In this document: piece after piece, positions 6,621-10,167 of the stretch
How positions within the stretch are numbered: the first letter of the stretch is position 1
Layout of the letters: every line of letters starts with the position of its first letter
From: JAEWSN01 sp038249175
Lineage (GTDB): Bacteria; Bacillota; Clostridia; DSM-8532
DNA: 10,167 nucleotides
NCBI GenBank assembly: GCA_038249175.1
Contig: JBBRWP010000108.1
Span: 1-10,167, forward strand
Reading direction: 5' to 3'
Notes under the pieces: generated by a model
Told to the model about the DNA's origin: nothing
What the model saw: the letters and a program-made list of their open reading frames with translations, nothing else
The model's database searches: none
Position numbers and translations under genes: made by a program

Positions 6621-7388
6621 CTAAGACTGTGCAACAACAATATGTACACCAGCCGAATGATATGCTTTTATCCAGTCTTTGGGCAAGACCTTATCCACAA
6701 TCAGTGTACTGATGTCTGAAACGGCGGCTGTTGTGATGAACCCGATACGATCCATTTTTGTGTAATCGCACAAATAAATGGTTTGTAATGAACGGCGTAT
6801 CATCTGCTTGCGAATTTCAGATTCCGGCTCGCTGGCGTCTGTAAATCCTTTTTCAGGGTTGAAGCCGCGGCAGGAAAGGAAGGCCTTTCCCGCCTGTATG
6901 CTGGATAACATGGTTTCTGCGGCACGCCCGACATAAGAAAGGCTTTCATGCCGAAGAATACCCCCTGTAGAGATGAGGGTAATATTTGTGCAGGCTGAAA
7001 GCGCCAGAACTATTTTTTCTGCATTGGTAATGACGGTCAGTTTTTCCTTGTTTTTCAGGTGTTTTGCAAGCGATAAGGCAGATGTTGAAGCATCCAGAAT
7101 AATGGTATCCCCATCATGTACCAGTTTGGCGGCTCGCAAACCAATAGCGTCTTTGCCAGCGATATTAATACCCTGACGCACCTCGAGTGACGGTTCAGAC
7201 TTTGTGTCATCTGCAAGAATAGCGCCACCATGGGTTCTTTGCAGAAAGCCTGAGGATTCCAGTAACTTCAAATCCCGTCGTATGGTTTCCTCCGTGACAT
7301 CAAAAAACACAGCAGTCTCGGGAACCGAGAGGCTTTTTTTGTCTTGAATCAACTGTAAAAGGTTGTTTCTTCTTTCTTCTGCAAACAT
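6621..7388 (-). CDS. DeoR-family transcriptional regulator with sugar-phosphate effector domain
   Basis: This is a 255-residue repressor-type regulator. The N-terminal winged helix-turn-helix occupies about residues 1-58 (SVPETAVFF, EETIRRDLKLLE, then GFLQRTHGGAIL, the DeoR signature). The rest is the ISOCOT-fold effector domain that in this family binds a phosphorylated sugar (GDTIILDASTS, TVITNAEKI, STGGILR, YVGRAAE). Length is typical. I chose the ATG at 7388, with AGG five bases ahead; a GTG two codons upstream (7394) overlaps that AGG and is less likely. It lies downstream of the PHP and SDR genes on the same strand, so it probably controls them and itself. The shared GACATTG motif upstream of all three genes is a candidate operator. 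The effector is likely a sugar or polyol phosphate, perhaps the SDR substrate (inference). Confidence 0.93.
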   Translation of the reverse strand: MFAEERRNNLLQLIQDKKSLSVPETAVFFDVTEETIRRDLKLLESSGFLQRTHGGAILADDTKSEPSLEVRQGINIAGKDAIGLRAAKLVHDGDTIILDASTSALSLAKHLKNKEKLTVITNAEKIVLALSACTNITLISTGGILRHESLSYVGRAAETMLSSIQAGKAFLSCRGFNPEKGFTDASEPESEIRKQMIRRSLQTIYLCDYTKMDRIGFITTAAVSDISTLIVDKVLPKDWIKAYHSAGVHIVVAQS

Positions 7389-7440
7389 GGACACCTGCTT
7401 TAATCAAATTTGTTATTCGCTCGGCTACCGGCTGGAAATT

Positions 7441-7447
7441 CAATGTC
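7441..7447 (-). promoter_or_regulatory. GACATTG motif upstream of the deoR-type gene (candidate operator)
   Basis: The plus strand reads CAATGTC about 53 bases ahead of the DeoR start. The heptamer also occurs twice upstream of the PHP gene and once at the SDR promoter, always in the same orientation. No convincing -10/-35 pair for the DeoR gene was found around it. Confidence 0.3.
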
Positions 7448-7555
7448 AAAAGCGACAAAGTAGCCTTTTTGGGAATATTGTTTTACTTTGCTTGTAGCAA
7501 CAACGGTTTCGTAAAAACACAAATAAACTTTTATAAAAGGGCGATTCGGGGGTGG

Positions 7556-7577
7556 GGACATCGTTTTGACGTTGTCC
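7556..7577 (-). terminator. Hairpin after the PHP gene
   Basis: GGACA (A) CGT, loop CAAA, ACG (A) TGTCC on the minus strand: an 8 bp stem with one A-A mismatch, starting 11 bases beyond the PHP stop codon. No T run follows directly, so it may be a partial terminator or a transcript-stabilising hairpin before the deoR-type gene. Confidence 0.35.
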
Positions 7578-7588
7578 GTTTCACATTT

Positions 7589-8773
7589 TTACAGTGACTG
7601 AAATCTTTCCGTGGTACTTCGGCCGATTTCTGCGAAATATCGGGTTCTTTCTGACAGTTGGGGCATGGCGGAAATTGTTTCATCAGCGAACATCCCCTTG
7701 GAAAGAGCGTCGTTAGAAGCAGATTCGTGCCCAATCAGTGCCCAGGCGGCATCGGCCAAATTCTCGAAGCCCGGTTGGCGCATGGCTTCGCAAACAAAGG
7801 ATTGGCGCGGAGAATTAATGTCTTCACCGCTGATTTGGAACAGTTGATGTATATCACAAAGGGAGCGGACGCGGATGAGTTGTTCCGCAGAATTTCGGGA
7901 TGGCATATAGGTGACAGCGTGGAAGCCAAGTTTTTTGATCGTATCAAAAAGGAGGTCCAGATAACTGTCTTCAAAGGTCTGGGTTTTTTTATCACCGGTG
8001 ACAGATTGTGTCACATCCCCCAAATAGGCATAGGCACATATAGCACCGGCTTCTTTGCCTATACGGAGAATTTCACAGACATCCGGACATTCTGTGGTCG
8101 CATTAATATAGAAAGACGGCATAAGGGAGCTTTTCAGAACGCCCAGCAGATCGTAGGTGGCAAATGCGTTCGTTTCATCGATCAGCTGCTGTTCGGCCTT
8201 TTCAGACAAGGCAACCTGAAGCTTTTCTTTCAGAAATTTCAGCAGGTCTTCCGACTTTCCATAGTGTGCAATCAGCTTTTGTGAAAGGGCATAAAGCAGG
8301 TGACGTTCGGTGACTGAACCCCCTTCGGCATATTTGGACAGTGGCAGTACATCCTTTTCATAATCGAGGCGAAAATGGTAGGGCTCTACAAGGGTGTGAA
8401 GTTTTCTCGTCATGATACGGTTGCGAACCTGGCGCGCTTCCACATAGGGTTTCATGAAGTTGCGCACAGCAGTGCGGGATGCTTTTGGAATGGCATGCAG
8501 GGCAATATAGGCAATCGTGTTCTGATCCGGGTTGTTGATGCGCAGGTTGTTCAGCTTTGTTCCGCCAAAATCTGCGGGGAATTCCTTCCCGTCGGTTGTA
8601 GGCATGCCCAGGCGATGACCCGCGGTTTCAAAAGCATCGGCACCGGCAAGGCTGTCGTGGTCCATGATGCCGGCGGTAGCCAAGCCAGCTTCTTTTGCTT
8701 TGATAACAGCCTTTTCAGGGCTGTAGGGGGAAAAAGAGAAGTGGGTGTGAATATGGTTGTTTACATCTTGCAT
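7589..8773 (-). CDS. PHP-domain protein, putative metal-dependent phosphoesterase
   Basis: This 394-residue protein has an N-terminal PHP fold: HIHTHFS at 7-13 (first metal-binding His pair H7/H9), DHDSLAG at 38-44 and an acidic E64, all standard PHP ligand positions. A helical middle part (about 100-215) is not characteristic of other PHP enzymes. The C-terminal half returns to PHP-like segments: AICAYAYLGD at 245-253, where many PHP proteins have AHP, and SGEDINSPRQSF at 315-326, corresponding to the final SGSDxH-like motif. Missing His in those two places may be a subfamily feature. PHP proteins usually hydrolyse phosphoesters. Here the neighbours are a sugar-phosphate dehydrogenase and a DeoR regulator, so the substrate may be a sugar or polyol phosphate (inference). 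The start is fixed by GGAGG at 8780-8784, six bases ahead. It is cytoplasmic, with no signal peptide. Confidence 0.85.
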   Translation of the reverse strand: MQDVNNHIHTHFSFSPYSPEKAVIKAKEAGLATAGIMDHDSLAGADAFETAGHRLGMPTTDGKEFPADFGGTKLNNLRINNPDQNTIAYIALHAIPKASRTAVRNFMKPYVEARQVRNRIMTRKLHTLVEPYHFRLDYEKDVLPLSKYAEGGSVTERHLLYALSQKLIAHYGKSEDLLKFLKEKLQVALSEKAEQQLIDETNAFATYDLLGVLKSSLMPSFYINATTECPDVCEILRIGKEAGAICAYAYLGDVTQSVTGDKKTQTFEDSYLDLLFDTIKKLGFHAVTYMPSRNSAEQLIRVRSLCDIHQLFQISGEDINSPRQSFVCEAMRQPGFENLADAAWALIGHESASNDALSKGMFADETISAMPQLSERTRYFAEIGRSTTERFQSL

Positions 8774-8813
8774 GACGGTCCTCCCCGGGCTGTTCTGACT
8801 CTTTATAGTTTTA

Positions 8814-8830
8814 CAATGTCAATGTCTGAA
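8814..8830 (-). promoter_or_regulatory. Direct repeat of GACATTG upstream of the PHP gene (candidate operator)
   Basis: The plus strand reads CAATGTCAATGTCTGAA, so the minus strand has GACATTG twice in tandem. The eleven bases CAATGTCTGAA (8820-8830) are identical to 9902-9912 at the SDR promoter. A possible -10 TATAAA lies at 8802-8807, with only weak -35 candidates inside the motif, so a promoter here is uncertain. An inverted repeat TTGTG/CACAA adjoins at 8832-8843. Confidence 0.4.
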
Positions 8831-8945
8831 ATTGTGCACACAACACCGCTTGTCTGGCTGTATCCGACAAGATATCCCCAAATATGTAGTTTTAAAACAA
8901 CCCGTGTGACAGTTGTTGATTTTATGCGATGGTGTACGTCTGACG

Positions 8946-9734
8946 CTAACGCATCTCTTGTCCACCAGTAACATTGATGGCCTGTCCAGTCATATAACTT
9001 GCTGCATCGGAGGCCAAAAAGACCATAACATTGGCGATGTCGTTGTATTCACAACTTCGTTTTAGGGGTACTTGATTGAGGTATTTTTCCCGGATGGCTT
9101 CTTCGGAAACGCCTTGATTTTTTGCATATTGTTTGAACAGGCTATTCGGACCATCGTTCCAAAGACTGGAATTCAGGAGATTGCCGGGGCAGATAGCATT
9201 CACCCGAATACCGTGTTCAGCCATTTCAAGTGCCAAGCTTTGCGTAAAACCGATGCCTGCAAATTTTGCAGCGGCATAAGCGGAATTTTTATAAGATCCT
9301 TTTTTGCCGGATTTGCTGTTGATTTGAATGATGTTTCCCTGTTTGTTGGGGATCATGACGCGGGCGGCATGCTTGGCACAGAGAAAGTACCCAGTCAGGT
9401 TCACATCAATCATGCGCTTCCACTGATCCAGTGGGAAGTCTGTAACGCCTTTGGCGATGAGGATGGCCGCGTTCGATACCATAAGGTCCAGCCGTCCCCG
9501 ATGTTTCACAACATCATCTACCATGGCAGATACCTGATCCTCGTTGGTCACATCGACTTCATACCCAATGCCATGTTGTAATACAGAGGCTACTTTTCTG
9601 GCAGCATCACCATTGATATCCACAACAGCCACAAAGCAGCCGTCATTGTCCAGTCTTTTGGCCAGCGCCTCTCCCAATCCCTGACCGCCACCGGTGACAA
9701 TGGCGGTTTGACCATTTAGCATTTTTTCGTTCAT
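8946..9734 (-). CDS. srlD: Sorbitol-6-phosphate 2-dehydrogenase-like short-chain dehydrogenase
   Basis: This 262-residue classical SDR probably oxidises a polyol phosphate (D-sorbitol 6-phosphate to fructose 6-phosphate) with NAD in the cytoplasm. Visible motifs are TGGGQGLG at 14-21, D39 after the second strand (favours NAD over NADP), SNAA at 87-90, N112, and the catalytic S140, Y153 and K157 (YAAAK). From memory, several blocks resemble enterobacterial SrlD closely: GYFLCA, IIQINSKSGK, TQSLALE, GNLL, VPLKR, and the C-terminal TGQAINVTGGQ. Length matches that family. The start at 9734 has a G-rich ribosome binding site five bases ahead; a second ATG four codons in is less likely. It is first in the minus-strand cluster, 172 bases before the PHP gene. 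No phosphotransferase transporter genes are in the window. The SDR call is certain; the substrate is likely but could be another sugar phosphate. Confidence 0.9.
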   Translation of the reverse strand: MNEKMLNGQTAIVTGGGQGLGEALAKRLDNDGCFVAVVDINGDAARKVASVLQHGIGYEVDVTNEDQVSAMVDDVVKHRGRLDLMVSNAAILIAKGVTDFPLDQWKRMIDVNLTGYFLCAKHAARVMIPNKQGNIIQINSKSGKKGSYKNSAYAAAKFAGIGFTQSLALEMAEHGIRVNAICPGNLLNSSLWNDGPNSLFKQYAKNQGVSEEAIREKYLNQVPLKRSCEYNDIANVMVFLASDAASYMTGQAINVTGGQEMR

Positions 9735-9905
9735 TTTTCCCCCCCAGTTGTTCTAATCTACACCCCGCAAGGGTTTATCCTTGTCTAGGAGTGGTTTTGA
9801 TTTGTTTGAACATTTCAAAATTTTATTTTTCATGGAATGACTCTGATTTCAGCGCTGTCTGAGTCAAAATCTGGTTCCTGACATTTGAAGCAATCATTTG
9901 CCAAT
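9735..9905 (-). promoter_or_regulatory. Long 5' leader of the SDR gene with inverted repeats
   Basis: About 170 bases separate the predicted transcription start from the ATG and hold no gene. Visible are a perfect inverted repeat TTTGAA-CAT-TTCAAA (9805-9819), a short hairpin CAAGG/CCTTG near 9769-9784, and a TGACTC/GAGTCA pair near 9839-9867. None matches a riboswitch class I recognise. The TTTGAACATTTCAAA element could be a protein binding site. Confidence 0.4.
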
Positions 9906-9912
9906 GTCTGAA
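9902..9912 (-). promoter_or_regulatory. CAATGTCTGAA motif overlapping the SDR transcription start (candidate operator)
   Basis: This sequence is identical to 8820-8830 upstream of the PHP gene. It lies immediately downstream of the -10 box, where a bound repressor would block initiation. The DeoR-family protein encoded in the cluster is the obvious candidate binder. Confidence 0.45.
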
Positions 9913-9940
9913 TTATACCGAATACGTTGGAATATGTCTA
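9912..9940 (-). promoter_or_regulatory. Promoter of the SDR gene
   Basis: On the minus strand, TAGACA (9935-9940; five of six bases of TTGACA) and a perfect TATAAT (9912-9917) are separated by exactly 17 bases. Transcription would start near 9905. Confidence 0.75.
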
Positions 9941-10021
9941 TATTATGTGGATATTTGTTGATTTCTTTGAACCGAATTTTTTCAGTCATGGTGTATTGGG
10001 CACTGTTTGTTGACCCGAAGA

Positions 10022-10167
10022 ACATAAAATGTGCAGCATTTCAGCAAGTTTTATGCCTGCTCGATGAGAAAGGTATGATGATAGTTCTGCAAATCTGAAA
10101 ATGCGCAGCATTTTCAGCAGGTTTTGTACGAACGCAACGAGGACACATAGGGTAAAAATCTGAAAAT
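10022..10167. repeat. Array of interspersed palindromic repeat units, cut by window edge
   Basis: Three units are visible. A diverged copy starts at about 10022 (AAAATGTGCAGCATTTCAG). A well-conserved copy has arms CTGAAAATGC (10095-10104) and GCATTTTCAG (10108-10117) around GCA. The beginning of a third (CTGAAAAT) is at 10160-10167. Spacings are about 71 and 65 bases. Beyond the palindrome, the tails also match the units between hydB and hydA: GTACGAAC...GACACATAG here versus GTGCGAAC...GACATATGG there. No gene was found between 9941 and the window end. Confidence 0.8.

Noticed and set aside
9898..10098. 66-codon plus-strand ORF at the right edge
   Set aside because: It begins with TTG without a ribosome binding site, overlaps the SDR promoter and the palindromic repeats, and encodes nothing recognisable.
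10022..10167. CRISPR array
   Set aside because: Only a few diverged units are visible. The sequences between the palindromes are similar to each other rather than unique spacers, and no cas genes are present.

Overview
The window looks like chromosomal DNA of a strictly anaerobic, fermentative, moderate-GC member of the Bacillota (Clostridia or Negativicutes). I infer this from a cytoplasmic NAD(P)-linked [FeFe] hydrogenase, strong GGAGG ribosome binding sites, sigma-A-like promoters and DeoR/PHP/sugar dehydrogenase genes. The genus cannot be fixed from the sequence alone.

Left part, plus strand (1-5743): an AT-rich array of 27-28 bp tandem repeats enters from the left edge and ends just before hydB. 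This hydB is unusual. A complete HydB/NuoF flavoprotein (thioredoxin-like [2Fe-2S], FMN/NADH fold, NuoF [4Fe-4S]) is fused to a complete GltD/NfnB-like FAD and NAD(P)H oxidoreductase module where the usual C-terminal ferredoxin domain would be. A 133 bp gap holding palindromic repeats separates it from hydA, a multi-cluster [FeFe] hydrogenase with all three H-cluster motifs and an extra C-terminal coiled-coil tail. Thirteen bases later comes a 60-residue charged helical protein of unknown function, then a hairpin terminator facing the convergent minus-strand genes. A separate HydC (NuoE-like) subunit is not present and would have to be encoded elsewhere.

Right part, minus strand (5733-9940): read in the direction of transcription, it holds a sorbitol-6-phosphate 2-dehydrogenase-like SDR, a PHP-domain protein, a DeoR-family sugar-phosphate-responsive regulator and an OmpR-family response regulator. 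The first three look like a small sugar/polyol-phosphate module. A CAATGTC (GACATTG) motif lies upstream of each of them and overlaps the predicted start of transcription of the SDR gene, so it is a candidate DeoR operator. The response regulator is atypical: the phospho-acceptor Asp is Asn and the switch Thr/Ser is Cys, and no kinase gene is adjacent.

Right edge (9941-10167): no gene. It holds further copies of the palindromic repeat found between hydB and hydA, spaced about 65-71 bp and continuing past the window.

The most notable items are the HydB-GltD fusion beside hydA with its tail and small partner ORF, the degenerate receiver, and the interspersed palindromic repeat family, one copy of which contains the hydA ribosome binding site.
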